Origin: Sphingopyxis sp. MSC1_008
Lineage (GTDB): Bacteria > Pseudomonadota > Alphaproteobacteria > Sphingomonadales > Sphingomonadaceae
NCBI RefSeq assembly: GCF_023197165.1
Contig: NZ_JALPRD010000007.1
Location: 62,001 to 126,000, forward strand
Direction of reading: 5' to 3'
DNA length: 64,000 nucleotides
Every line of letters starts with the position of its first letter. Position 1 is the first letter of the stretch. The notes beneath the pieces are model-generated. The model was not told the origin of the DNA. It made no database searches and was given only the letters and a program-made list of their open reading frames with translations. Position numbers and translations under genes: made by a program. Shown here in pieces: positions 8,433 to 16,652 of this stretch.

Positions 8433-9935
8433 ATGAAAACCACCCGTTTCCACGCCGCCGTCGCGGCCATCGCCCTTCTTGCTATTGCTCCCGCTGCTTC
8501 GGCCGCGTCGGCCAAGGGAGATGCGCCGATCACCGAGGCCGAGCTCGCCGATCATATCAAGATCCTCGCGAGCGACGCGTTCGAAGGCCGCGCGCCGGGA
8601 ACCGAGGGCGAGGATCGCACGATCGCCTATATCGTCGGCGAATGGGCAAAGGCAGGGCTCGAAGCCGTGCCGGGCAGCACGACGCCGTGGCTCCAGCCGG
8701 TGCCTTTTGTCGAGACACAGGCACTCGGCGGGACGGCGAAGTTCAAGGTCAACGGCCGCGACTTCGCGCTCGAGGATGACGGGATCATCCTGAGCAGCCG
8801 CGATGCGTCGGTATCGCTGGCGGACGTGCCCGCGATCTTCGTCGGCTATGGGGTCGACGGCGCGGGCAAGGTCAATGCCGACGTCAAGGGCAAGCTGGCG
8901 ATCATGCTGTTCGACAATGCCCCGTTCGGCGACAAGCTGCCGCGTTATCGCGAGCGGCGCCAGATGCTCGCCGATGCGGGGGCGAGCGCCGTCCTGGTGA
9001 TCGCCACCGACGCGGTGCCGTGGGTGCAACTCCGCGAGAGCGCGGGCGCCAAGTCGATGCGCCTTGCGAGCGCCAAGCCGGGCGCGCCGGTCAGCGGCTT
9101 CCTGTCGCTCGAGGCGGCCGATGCGCTGCTCAAGAAAGCGGGGCAGGATGGCGGCGCGCTCCGCGAAGCGGCGAAATCGCCCGATTATAAGGGCGCGGTG
9201 CTGCCGGTGACTGCCGACATCACGGCAAAATCGATCACGCGGCCCTTCGCCAGCAACAATATCATCGCCAAGCTTCCTGGCGCCAAGCCCGACGGCAAGG
9301 CGGTGCTGTTCCTCGGCCATTGGGACCATCTCGGCATTTGCGAGGCCGAAGGCGCGGCCGACCGCATCTGCAACGGCGCGGTCGACAATGCGAGCGGTAT
9401 CGCGGTGCTGATCGAGGTCGCGAAGCGGCTCGGATCGGGTACGCGTCCCGACCGCGACATCTATTTCATGGCGACGACAGCCGAGGAAAAGGGCCTGCTC
9501 GGCGCGCATTATTTCGCCGATCATCCGGTGGTGCCGCTCTCGGACATCACCGTTGCGCTCAACATCGACACGATCGCGATTTCGCCGCGCGGCACCCCTG
9601 TCGCGACGATCGGGCGCGGCAAGCCCGCTTATGACGCGGTGGTGCGCGAGGCGGCGACGAAGCTCGGTCGCAAGCTCGATGAGGATGGCGAGGCCGACGC
9701 CTTCATCCAGCGGCAAGACGGCTGGGCGCTGGGCGCGAAGGGCGTGACGTCGCTGATGGTCGGCGGCAGCTTTTCTGACATGAAGCTGCTCGAAGCCTTC
9801 CTCGGCAGCGACTATCATACCGCCGCGGACAATTTCTCCGACAAGATCCCGCTCGGCGGCGCGGCCGAGGATGCCGACCTGCATGTCGCGATCGGCCGGG
9901 CGTTCGCCGATACGAAGCGGTGGCCGGGTAAGTAA
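8433..9935 (+). CDS. Secreted M28-family zinc aminopeptidase/carboxypeptidase with PA domain
   Basis: 500 aa from the ATG at 8433. The signal peptide (about residues 1-28, ending APAASAAS) makes this the natural start; the frame is open far upstream through the repeat region. A PA-like insert (about 130-230: AIFVGYGVDGAGKV, KGKLAIMLFDNAPFG) is followed by the M28 catalytic domain. Zinc ligands are in LFLGHWDHLG and CNGAVDNASGIAVL, the catalytic Glu in ATTAEEKGLLGAHYF, and further ligands in NIDTIA and SDYHTAADN. Likely periplasmic peptidase acting in peptide scavenging. Stand-alone transcription unit between two palindromic repeats. Confidence 0.93.
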   Translation: MKTTRFHAAVAAIALLAIAPAASAASAKGDAPITEAELADHIKILASDAFEGRAPGTEGEDRTIAYIVGEWAKAGLEAVPGSTTPWLQPVPFVETQALGGTAKFKVNGRDFALEDDGIILSSRDASVSLADVPAIFVGYGVDGAGKVNADVKGKLAIMLFDNAPFGDKLPRYRERRQMLADAGASAVLVIATDAVPWVQLRESAGAKSMRLASAKPGAPVSGFLSLEAADALLKKAGQDGGALREAAKSPDYKGAVLPVTADITAKSITRPFASNNIIAKLPGAKPDGKAVLFLGHWDHLGICEAEGAADRICNGAVDNASGIAVLIEVAKRLGSGTRPDRDIYFMATTAEEKGLLGAHYFADHPVVPLSDITVALNIDTIAISPRGTPVATIGRGKPAYDAVVREAATKLGRKLDEDGEADAFIQRQDGWALGAKGVTSLMVGGSFSDMKLLEAFLGSDYHTAADNFSDKIPLGGAAEDADLHVAIGRAFADTKRWPGK

Positions 9936-9948
9936 GAGAAAGAATGGA

Positions 9949-10086
9949 CGTCGCCCCCGCGAAGGAGTGAAGGGTCGGATTGTCCCCCGGACAATCCTTG
10001 GACATGCGGGGCATGTCCAGCCCTTAACTGGCCGCAGTCAGCCTAGCGCAAGGTCGATAGCGGCCCCCGCCTTCGCGGGGGCGACG
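9949..10086. repeat. Composite REP-like element with nested palindromes
   Basis: 17-bp outer arms (9949-9965 and 10070-10086, CGTCGCCCCCGCGAAGG and its complement) enclose two perfect hairpins: GGATTGTCC-CCC-GGACAATCC (9977-9997) and GGACATGC-GGG-GCATGTCC (10000-10018). It lies between the convergent M28 peptidase and DAHP synthase genes and may serve as a bidirectional end of transcripts. Confidence 0.8.
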
Positions 10087-10092
10087 GAATAA

Positions 10093-11466
10093 TCAAGCCG
10101 CCTGCTTCGCGCGGTCGGCCATTTCCTGATTGAGCATCTCGGCGAGCAGGAACGCGAGTTCGAGCGACTGCCCCGCATTCAACCGCGGGTCGCAATGCGT
10201 GTGATAGCGGTCGGCGAGATCCATCTGGGTCACGTCCATCGCGCCGCCGGTGCATTCGGTGACATTCTGGCCGGTCATTTCGATATGGATGCCGCCGCCA
10301 TGCGTGCCCTCGGCGCGGTGCACGGCGAAGAAGCCGCGCACTTCGGCGAGGATGCGCTCGAACGGGCGCGTCTTGTAGCCGTTGGGCGTCTTGATGACAT
10401 TGCCGTGCATCGGGTCGCACGACCAGACGACGGGGTGACCCGATTCCTTCACCGCGCGCACCAGCTTGGGCAGATGCGCCTCGATCTTGTCGTGGCCATA
10501 GCGCGTGATCAGCGTCATGCGGCCCGCGACATGGTTCGGATTGAGCGTGTCGAGCAGGCGCAGCAGCACATCGGGCTCGAGGCTGGGGCCGCACTTCATG
10601 CCGACCGGATTGCCTATCCCGCGCAGATATTCGATATGCGCCGAGCCTTCGAAACGCGTGCGGTCGCCGACCCACAGGAAGTGGCCCGAGGTATCGTACC
10701 AGCCGCCGGTCAGGCTGTCCTGCCGCGTCAGCGCCTGCTCATAGGGGAGCAGCAGCGCTTCGTGGCTGGTATAGAAGCTGGTGCCCTTGATCTGCGGCAC
10801 CGTTTCGGGGGTCACGCCGCATGCTTCCATGAAGGCGAGCGCTTCGGAAATCCGCGCCGCGGTCTCCTGATATTTCTTTGCCCACGGGCTGCGGTCCATG
10901 AAATCGTGCGTCCAGGCATTGACCTGATGCAGGTTCGCATAGCCGCCGTTCGCGAAGGCGCGCAGCAGGTTCAGCGTCGCCGCCGACTGGTTATACGCCT
11001 TGACCATGCGTTGCGGGTCGGGCTCGCGGCCCGCTTCCTCGAACGCGATGTCGTTGATGATGTCGCCGCGATAGCTCGGCAGCGACACGCCATCGATGTC
11101 CTCCAGATCGGCCGAACGCGGCTTGGCGAACTGGCCCGCCATGCGGCCGAGCTTCACCACGGGCATCTTCGACGCGAAGGTCAGCACGACCGCCATCTGG
11201 AGCAGTACGCGGAAGGTGTCGCGGATGTTGTTCGGATGGAATTCGGCAAAGCTTTCGGCGCAATCGCCACCCTGCAGCAGGAACGCCTTGCCCTCAGCCA
11301 CGCGGCCAAGGTCGGCGGTCAGGTCGCGCGCCTCGCCGGCAAACACCAACGGCGGATAATTGCTGAGCTCGCGCTCGGCGGCCGCCAGCGCGTCGGCGTC
11401 GCGATAGGTGGGAAGCTGGCGGGCCTCGTGCGAGCGCCAGCTATGCGGTTGCCAGTTTTTTGTCAT
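10093..11466 (-). CDS. Class II 3-deoxy-7-phosphoheptulonate (DAHP) synthase
   Basis: 457 aa. First step of the shikimate pathway: phosphoenolpyruvate plus erythrose 4-phosphate to DAHP. It is the plant-like class II type, shown by [35 protein letters not shown], the late [12 protein letters not shown] and [15 protein letters not shown], and [17 protein letters not shown]. Metal-binding Cys/His/Glu residues are in the GGDCAE, MHGN and [15 protein letters not shown] stretches. Start chosen at [10 protein letters not shown] (ATG at 11466), the standard class II N-terminus; the open frame extends 26 codons further upstream without support. Monocistronic. Confidence 0.95.
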   Translation of the reverse strand: MTKNWQPHSWRSHEARQLPTYRDADALAAAERELSNYPPLVFAGEARDLTADLGRVAEGKAFLLQGGDCAESFAEFHPNNIRDTFRVLLQMAVVLTFASKMPVVKLGRMAGQFAKPRSADLEDIDGVSLPSYRGDIINDIAFEEAGREPDPQRMVKAYNQSAATLNLLRAFANGGYANLHQVNAWTHDFMDRSPWAKKYQETAARISEALAFMEACGVTPETVPQIKGTSFYTSHEALLLPYEQALTRQDSLTGGWYDTSGHFLWVGDRTRFEGSAHIEYLRGIGNPVGMKCGPSLEPDVLLRLLDTLNPNHVAGRMTLITRYGHDKIEAHLPKLVRAVKESGHPVVWSCDPMHGNVIKTPNGYKTRPFERILAEVRGFFAVHRAEGTHGGGIHIEMTGQNVTECTGGAMDVTQMDLADRYHTHCDPRLNAGQSLELAFLLAEMLNQEMADRAKQAA

Positions 11467-11590
11467 CTGCCTGTCTTTTCGCGTTCGAATCGAGCGCCAC
11501 ATGGCGCCTATGCCGCACGGAAGCAATGTTTCCGGCACGATCAAACCTGAAAATTAGCATTATCGTGACATTTGCGCACCTATGCTTTTC

Positions 11591-11619
11591 TTGAGAGACC
11601 AAAACTGGTAGTTTATTAC
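11591..11619 (+). promoter_or_regulatory. Sigma70-type promoter of the cyclic-nucleotide-binding membrane gene
   Basis: TTGAGA (11591-11596), 17-nt spacer, TATTAC (11614-11619). This predicts a start near 11626 and a leader of about 100 nt before the ATG at 11724. The surrounding 11530-11620 stretch is AT-rich compared with neighbouring genes and also holds the divergent aroF-type promoter, which I could not pin down. Confidence 0.55.
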
Positions 11620-11723
11620 ACGCTGCGGAAATGCGATTAGCCTCGCGCGACCAAGGCTTTTGGCGATCGACAACGTTATACACCCGTGACCCGGGTTGGG
11701 GTCTCGACGCGAAGCGATTGGCT

Positions 11724-12401
11724 ATGGCGAATTTCGATTCCGCATGGTTCCTGTACGGGGCGCTGCTGCTCCTGTTGGCGACAAGTTTTGTCGTGCGGAT
11801 CGACTATGTCCGCATCGGCCTCGCCACCGCGGCCTTGGTCGCTTTGCCTTTGGCCTTGTTTCGCGAGCCCGACATCGGGTCCAGCCTGCTCGTGCTCGCG
11901 ATCCTCGTCGTCAACATCGGCATTTTGGCGCGGCTGTGGCTGCGCGGCACAAAGGTGCAGTTTTCGCCCGAAGAAGAGGAATTGCGCCGCCAGCATTTTT
12001 CCGGCCTCGGCGCTGCGGCCGCGCGCGATCTGATCGATCAGGGGCACTGGATTTCGGCAAAGCGCGGCGAGGTGCTGATCCGCGAGAATCAGGCGGCACC
12101 CAGCCTCTTCTATCTGGCGGAAGGGCAGGCGGCGATCCTGCGCGACGGCGTCGAGATCGGGAAAGTTTCGGGCGGCGCGCTGATCGGCGAAGCGACGGTG
12201 CTCGATGGCGCCCAAGCGACCGGGACGGTGACGCTCGGCAGCAACGCCCGGCTGTGGTTCGTTCCCGCCGCGGCGCTGCGCGCCTATCTGGCGGCCAACC
12301 CCGGGATTGCGGGCGCCCTCCACGAAGGCTTCGCGCGCGCGCTTCGCGGCAAGCTGGCGAGCGCGAACACGCGCATCGCCGAGCGGTCGGCAATTTCTTG
12401 A
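11724..12401 (+). CDS. Three-TM membrane protein with C-terminal cyclic-nucleotide-binding domain (Popeye-like layout)
   Basis: 225 aa from the ATG at 11724; a longer reading from 11631 lacks a signal or SD. Three hydrophobic helices (FLYGALLLLLATSFVVRI; IGLATAALVALPLALF; SLLVLAILVVNIGILARLWL) occupy residues about 6-72. A Crp-type beta-roll follows (GEVLIRENQAAPSLFYLAEG, then GGALIGEATVLDGAQATGTV, about 113-185). No HTH follows, so this is a membrane sensor, not a transcription factor. Three TM helices plus one cNMP-like domain is the layout of Popeye proteins and their bacterial relatives. Ligand and partner are unknown. Confidence 0.8.
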   Translation: MANFDSAWFLYGALLLLLATSFVVRIDYVRIGLATAALVALPLALFREPDIGSSLLVLAILVVNIGILARLWLRGTKVQFSPEEEELRRQHFSGLGAAAARDLIDQGHWISAKRGEVLIRENQAAPSLFYLAEGQAAILRDGVEIGKVSGGALIGEATVLDGAQATGTVTLGSNARLWFVPAAALRAYLAANPGIAGALHEGFARALRGKLASANTRIAERSAIS

Positions 12402-12456
12402 GTATTGCCTTCCCCAGCCTCGAAACTGCAACCCGCGCCTGCTAAGTCCTCAGTCC

Positions 12457-12807
12457 ATGACGATGATTCTCTATGGCATTTCGAACTGCGATACGGTGAA
12501 GAAGGCGCGGCGCTGGCTCGACGAGCAGGGCGTCGCCTATCGCTTCCACGACGTGCGCAAGGATGGGCTCGACGCCGCGCGGCTTCAGGGCTGGATCGAT
12601 GCGCTCGGTTGGGAAAAGCTGCTCAACAAGGCCGGGACGACGTTTCGCAAGCTGCCCGACGCAGAGAAGGAAGGGCTCGACGCGACGGCCGCCAAGGTAT
12701 TGATGCTGGGTCAGCCGGCGATGATCCGCCGCCCGGTCGTCGAGGCCGACGGCGATATCAGCGTCGGCTTTTCGGCCGATGACTGGCGGGCGCGTTTTGC
12801 GGCATGA
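12457..12807 (+). CDS. ArsC/Spx-family thioredoxin-fold protein (YffB-like)
   Basis: 116 aa. LYGISNCDTVKKARRWLDEQ carries the single N-terminal Cys with the CDTVKKARxWL signature of the YffB branch of the arsenate-reductase/Spx family. DVRKDGL, NKAGTTFRKLP and MIRRPVVE are the usual conserved C-terminal motifs, the last with the Arg-Pro pair. Members are thiol reductases or regulators; true arsenate reduction is not implied because no ars genes are present. Two in-frame ATGs (12457 and 12463) are possible. The stop overlaps the next start (ATGA at 12804-12807), indicating translational coupling. Confidence 0.92.
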   Translation: MTMILYGISNCDTVKKARRWLDEQGVAYRFHDVRKDGLDAARLQGWIDALGWEKLLNKAGTTFRKLPDAEKEGLDATAAKVLMLGQPAMIRRPVVEADGDISVGFSADDWRARFAA

Positions 12808-13880
12808 TCCGGTCGCTCGCGGCGCTGTTGGCTTTCATGCTGCTCGCCGGTTGCACGGCTGACCCGGTGACCGTGCTGCCGACCCTCGATGGCCAGCCGC
12901 CGATCGTGATCGCGCATCGCGGCGCGTCGGGCGAACGCCCCGAACATACGCTGGCTGGCTATAAGCTCGCGATCGACCTTGGTGCCGATTATATCGAGCC
13001 CGACCTCGTGCTGACCAAGGACGGCGTGCTCGTTGCGCGGCACGAGAATGAGATTTCGGAAACAACCGACGTCGCCGCGCATCCAGAATTCGCCGCCCGC
13101 AAGGCCACGAAGACGATCGACGGGCAGGCGGTCACCGGCTGGTTCACCGAAGATTTCACGCTGGCCGAACTCAAGACGCTGCGCGCACGCGAGCGGCTGC
13201 CGAAGCTGCGCAGCACCGAATATGACGGCCGGTTCGAAATCCCGACCTTCGAGGAAATCCTGACTCTGCTCGCCGAGGTCAACAAGGGACGGCCGAAGCC
13301 CGTCGGCGTCTATCCCGAAACCAAGCACCCGGGCTATTTCGTCTCGATCGGGCTGCCGCACGAGGCGCCCTTGCTCAGGGTGCTCGATCGCTTTGGCTAT
13401 CGCGGCCGCACCGCGCCGGTGTTCATCCAGAGCTTCGAGGTCGGCAACCTGATGGACCTGCGCGCCAAGAGCGAGCTGCCGCTGATCCAGCTGATCGATG
13501 CCGAGGGCGGCCCCGCCGACCGGCCCGGCACCAGCTATGCCGCCATGACGTCGCCCGCCGGGCTGAAAATGATCGCCGCCTATGCCGACGGCATCGGCCC
13601 GAACAAGGCGATGGTGATCCCGCGCGGCGCGCTCGGCCGGCTCGGCAAGCCGACCGATCTGGTGCGCGATGCACATGCTGCGGGTCTCAAGGTTCATCCC
13701 TGGACGTTCCGCCGCGAAAATTATTTCCTGCCGCTGGACGACAAGGGCGGGGTCAATCCGGCCGGGCATGGCGATCTTGCTGGTGAAATCGCCGCCTATC
13801 TGAAAACCGGGATCGACGGGCTGTTCAGCGACAATCCGCGCGAAGCGGTTGCAACGGTGCGGAAGGAGAGCGGGAAATGA
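12804..13880 (+). CDS. Glycerophosphodiester phosphodiesterase, lipoprotein
   Basis: 358 aa. A lipoprotein signal (residues 1-17, LLAGC lipobox) suggests anchoring facing the periplasm. The TIM-barrel catalytic motifs are clear: IVIAHRGASGERPEHTLAGY with catalytic His, GADYIEPDLVLTKDGVLVARH with the metal-binding E-x-D and second His, and VYPETKHPGYF with a Glu/Lys. The long insert before GRFEIPTFEEIL is typical of the GlpQ type. It hydrolyses deacylated phospholipid headgroup diesters to glycerol 3-phosphate plus alcohol. Overlaps the ArsC-like gene by 4 nt and the aldo-keto reductase by 4 nt, forming a three-gene coupled run. Confidence 0.93.
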   Translation: MIRSLAALLAFMLLAGCTADPVTVLPTLDGQPPIVIAHRGASGERPEHTLAGYKLAIDLGADYIEPDLVLTKDGVLVARHENEISETTDVAAHPEFAARKATKTIDGQAVTGWFTEDFTLAELKTLRARERLPKLRSTEYDGRFEIPTFEEILTLLAEVNKGRPKPVGVYPETKHPGYFVSIGLPHEAPLLRVLDRFGYRGRTAPVFIQSFEVGNLMDLRAKSELPLIQLIDAEGGPADRPGTSYAAMTSPAGLKMIAAYADGIGPNKAMVIPRGALGRLGKPTDLVRDAHAAGLKVHPWTFRRENYFLPLDDKGGVNPAGHGDLAGEIAAYLKTGIDGLFSDNPREAVATVRKESGK

Positions 13881-14806
13881 CCGAACGAGCTTTGGGCCAG
13901 AGCGGCCTGTCGATCCGGCCCTTCGTCCTTGGCGGCAATGTCTTCGGCATGACCGCGGGGCGCGACGCGAGCTTCGCCGTTCTCGACCGCTTCGTCGAGC
14001 TTGGCGGCGGGATGATCGACACCGCCGACGTATATTCGGCATGGGTTCCCGGCCACAAGGGCGGCGAGTCCGAACGCATGATGGGCGCGTGGCTGAAGGA
14101 AAGCGGCGCGCGCGACAGCGTGCTGATCGCGACCAAGGTCGGCATGATGCCCGGCGGGCTGAAGCCCGACCGGATCCGCGAGGCCGTGCAGGGTTCGCTC
14201 GAGCGGCTCGGCACCGACGTCATCGACCTCTATTTCGCGCACAAGGACGATCCCGACGTGTCGCTGGGCGAAGTGCTCGGCGCCTTTGCCGAGCTGCTCG
14301 ATGCCGGGACCGTGCGCGCGATCGGTGCGTCGAACTATTCGGCCGAACGTTTGGCGGAGGCGCTGCGGGTGGCGGACGAAAGGGGCCTGCCGCGCTTCAC
14401 CGCGATGCAGCCCGAGCTCAACCTGCTCGACCGCGACCAATATGAAGGCGCGCTGCAACAGCTTCGCATCGACGAGGGGCTGGGGGTCGTGACCTATTTC
14501 AGCCTCGCCTCGGGCTATCTGTCGGGCAAATATCGTGAGCCCGGCGACCTTGGCAAAAGTCCGCGCGGCGCGCGCGTCAAACCCTATCTCGATGGCAAGG
14601 GGCCGGCGGTGCTCGCCGCGATGGACCGCATCGCGGCGGAGGCCGGCGCCACCCTGTCGCAGATCGCCTTGGCGTGGGTGGCCTCCCAACCGGGTGTGAC
14701 CGCGCCGATCGCCAGCGCGACGTCGGTGGAACAGCTGGACGAGCTGATGGGCAGCCTCGACCTCCGCCTCAGCGACGAGCAGCTTGCGGCGCTCAGCGCC
14801 GCCTAA
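13877..14806 (+). CDS. Aldo/keto reductase
   Basis: 309 aa, standard TIM-barrel NADPH-dependent oxidoreductase. The catalytic tetrad appears as Asp and Tyr in MIDTADVYSAWVPG, Lys in VLIATKVGMMPGG and His in DLYFAHKDDPDVSLGE. The C-terminal cofactor segment is VTAPIASATSVEQLDELM. It most resembles the YajO/Tas-like branch acting on small aldehydes. Last gene of the coupled run starting at 12457. Its relation to glycerophosphodiester breakdown is unclear. Confidence 0.92.
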   Translation: MTERALGQSGLSIRPFVLGGNVFGMTAGRDASFAVLDRFVELGGGMIDTADVYSAWVPGHKGGESERMMGAWLKESGARDSVLIATKVGMMPGGLKPDRIREAVQGSLERLGTDVIDLYFAHKDDPDVSLGEVLGAFAELLDAGTVRAIGASNYSAERLAEALRVADERGLPRFTAMQPELNLLDRDQYEGALQQLRIDEGLGVVTYFSLASGYLSGKYREPGDLGKSPRGARVKPYLDGKGPAVLAAMDRIAAEAGATLSQIALAWVASQPGVTAPIASATSVEQLDELMGSLDLRLSDEQLAALSAA

Positions 14807-14849
14807 GGCCCGGGCCGACACCACCGGGGAGGGGACATCGGTCCGGGCC
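14807..14849. terminator. Strong hairpin between convergent genes
   Basis: 12-bp stem (14807-14818 with 14838-14849, one G-U) with a 19-nt loop, directly after the aldo-keto reductase stop and before the convergent XRE gene end. No T-run follows on either strand, so it may act as a transcript-end stabiliser rather than an intrinsic terminator. Confidence 0.55.
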
Positions 14850-14866
14850 CGCGCGGCCGCACTGTC

Positions 14867-15088
14867 TCAATCGCTGGCGTCATTCCATTGGAACACGGCC
14901 TCGAGCGGCTTGCCGAAGACGTGCGCGATCCGGAACGCGACCTCGAGCGACGGCGAATATTTGCCTTGCTCGATCGCCGCGATCGTCTGCCGAGTCACGC
15001 CGACGCGGTCGCCAAGCTCGCCCTGCGTCATTTCGCCCTTGAGGAAGCGCAGCGTGCGAATATCGTTGGTGAAAGGCGGTCTAGCCAT
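14867..15088 (-). CDS. Small XRE-family transcriptional regulator (YozG-like)
   Basis: 73 aa, almost entirely one helix-turn-helix: IRTLRFLKGEMTQGELGDR, VGVTRQTIAAIEQGKYSPS and LEVAFRIAHVFGKPLEAVF. This size and sequence fit the YozG-type regulators usually encoded beside a small membrane protein. Here the membrane gene lies 40 nt upstream on the same strand (frameshifted). Binding its own operon's promoter is likely; an inverted repeat ATGTTA-N8-TAACAT sits upstream of the pair at 15582. Confidence 0.92.
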   Translation of the reverse strand: MARPPFTNDIRTLRFLKGEMTQGELGDRVGVTRQTIAAIEQGKYSPSLEVAFRIAHVFGKPLEAVFQWNDASD

Positions 15089-15127
15089 GCGGACCTCGAC
15101 GATGCGCCACGCGTGCGGTGCCCAGCC

Positions 15128-15546
15128 TCACTGGCCGGTCCGATAGAAACGGATCTGCAGTCCCAGCCGGACGAGTTCGGCGACCACGGCGGCGGCCAGA
15201 ACGGCGTTGAGCACCAGCACTAGATCGCGCGTGATGTGCGCGAGCGCGAAACAGCCGGCAAGCCCGGCAATCAGGACATAATAGGCGAACCCGCTGGCGC
15301 GCCGTGTAATATTGCGGTCGCGCTCGTCGGCGGGGGCATTGGCATCCCTGGGCCGCATCACCGCAAACAGCGTCGCCGCAATCGTCATGATGATCGTGAA
15401 GATGATCGCCAGCGCGATCAACAATCCCGCCTGTGCCGCCATGCCCTCACGGTCGCCGACACCATAGGGAAAATCCAGAAATAGGCTGAAAAGCCGAGCA
15501 GGATCACCGCAAAGCTCAACCAGTCGATTTTTTCGCGAAACGCCAT
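15128..15546 (-). pseudogene. Small multi-TM membrane protein gene split by a -1 frameshift
   Basis: Starts at the ATG at 15546 (TTGGAGA 9 nt upstream) and reads MAFREKIDWLSFAVILLGFS, but this frame stops at 15418. The following frame continues naturally as FPYGVGDREGMAAQAGLLIA, LAIIFTIIMTIAATLFAVM, PADERDRNITRRASGFAYY and further TM segments to the stop at 15128. The two halves join if one base is added in or re-read from the T-run near the codons for WIF (about 15468-15475). The complete product would be about 138 aa with four TM helices, the usual partner of YozG-like regulators. It may be a real mutation, a sequencing indel or recoding. Confidence 0.7.
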
Positions 15547-15581
15547 CGTACGAATCTCCAATGTTCGTCCAGTCTGACCTG

Positions 15582-15601
15582 ATGTTAAAAATGTATAACA
15601 T
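15582..15601. promoter_or_regulatory. Inverted repeat upstream of the membrane-protein/XRE pair
   Basis: ATGTTA-N8-TAACAT within an AT-rich stretch 36-55 nt upstream of the membrane-gene ATG, in the divergent space before panB. Position and symmetry suit an operator for the XRE protein; inference only. Confidence 0.5.
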
Positions 15602-15674
15602 GGAGTCAAGCAGAATTACCATTGCTGCTCTTCGACCTTTCGCTCGGGGCGCCGAGGGGCTAGACCCCCGCCCC

Positions 15675-16538
15675 ATGTCCACGCTCCCGAAAACGCTCAC
15701 CTTCGACACATCGACCAGCCGCGCCAATCCGACGCCGCAGCCGATGAAACGCCTCACCGTGCCACGGATTCGCCAGCGCAAGGGCGGCGAACCGATCGTG
15801 ATGCTCACCGCCTACACCGTCCGCATGGCGCAACTGCTCGACCCGCATTGCGACATGCTGCTCGTCGGTGATTCGCTCGCGCAGGTGATCTATGGCCTGC
15901 CGCATACCGTCGGGGTGACGATGGACATGATGGCGCTGCACGGCGCCGCGGTCGTGCGCGGCAGCTATCATGCCGCGGTGATCGTCGACATGCCGTTCGG
16001 CAGCTATGAAGGCAGCCCGCAGCAGGCGTTCGACAACGCCGCGCGGTTGCTCAAGGAAACCGGCGCGGCGGCGGTGAAGGTCGAGGGCGGCAAAGTGCTC
16101 GCCCCGACGATCGAATTCCTGACCCAGCGCGGCATTCCGGTGATGGGCCATGTCGGGCTGACCCCGCAGGCGGTGAACATCCTCGGCGGCTATGGCGTGC
16201 GCGGCAAGAGCGAGGAAGAAGCGCGCTCGATCGTCGAAGATGCGATTGCCGTTGCCCAGGCCGGCGCCTTTTCGATCGTGATCGAAGGCGTGCTCGAATC
16301 GATCGCGATCGAGATCACGAATAAGGTCGATTGCCCGACGATCGGCATCGGCGCTTCGGCGCAATGCGATGGCCAGGTGCTCGTCACCGACGACATGCTC
16401 GGCATGTTCGAGCGCGTGCCCAAGTTCGTGAAGCGTTTCGGAAATATGGCAAGCGTCGTCGAAGGCGCGGTCAAGGACTATGCCGACGAAGTCAGGTCCC
16501 GTTCATTCCCGACCGAGGATCAGACCTACGCAGGTTGA
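15675..16538 (+). CDS. panB: 3-methyl-2-oxobutanoate hydroxymethyltransferase
   Basis: 287 aa. Pantothenate pathway: transfers a one-carbon unit from methylene-THF to 2-ketoisovalerate. Motifs in order: VPRIRQRKGGEPIVMLTAYT, DMLLVGDSLAQVIYG (metal Asp), DMPFGSYEGSP, AAVKVEGG, GIPVMGHVGLTPQ, FSIVIEGVLE (catalytic Glu region) and TIGIGASAQCDGQVLV. Start at the ATG 15675; the open frame begins upstream but MSTLPKTLTF precedes the conserved domain sensibly. No panC or panD is adjacent. A small hairpin with T-run follows at 16562. Confidence 0.96.
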   Translation: MSTLPKTLTFDTSTSRANPTPQPMKRLTVPRIRQRKGGEPIVMLTAYTVRMAQLLDPHCDMLLVGDSLAQVIYGLPHTVGVTMDMMALHGAAVVRGSYHAAVIVDMPFGSYEGSPQQAFDNAARLLKETGAAAVKVEGGKVLAPTIEFLTQRGIPVMGHVGLTPQAVNILGGYGVRGKSEEEARSIVEDAIAVAQAGAFSIVIEGVLESIAIEITNKVDCPTIGIGASAQCDGQVLVTDDMLGMFERVPKFVKRFGNMASVVEGAVKDYADEVRSRSFPTEDQTYAG

Positions 16539-16561
16539 GTGTCCGGCGATCCGTGCAGAGT

Positions 16562-16580
16562 GAAACGCTTGGCGTTTTTC
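16562..16580 (+). terminator. Likely intrinsic terminator after panB
   Basis: GAAACGC-TTG-GCGTTTTTC: 6-7 bp stem with a 3-nt loop running into five T residues, 24 nt after the panB stop. Short but well formed. Confidence 0.5.
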
Positions 16581-16652
16581 GGCGCCGTCGCTAAGGAAGC
16601 GGCCGGCGCGATGCTGAAGGCCCGGGCCAATATTGAGTTTATGGAGGTTTGA

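Noticed and set aside
7863..9884. Very long open frame antisense to the CitE-like and M28 genes (also similar ones at 30150-32066 and 48832-50244).
   Set aside because: Translations are Arg/His/Asp/Gly-rich without domains, as expected opposite GC-rich genes with strong third-position bias.
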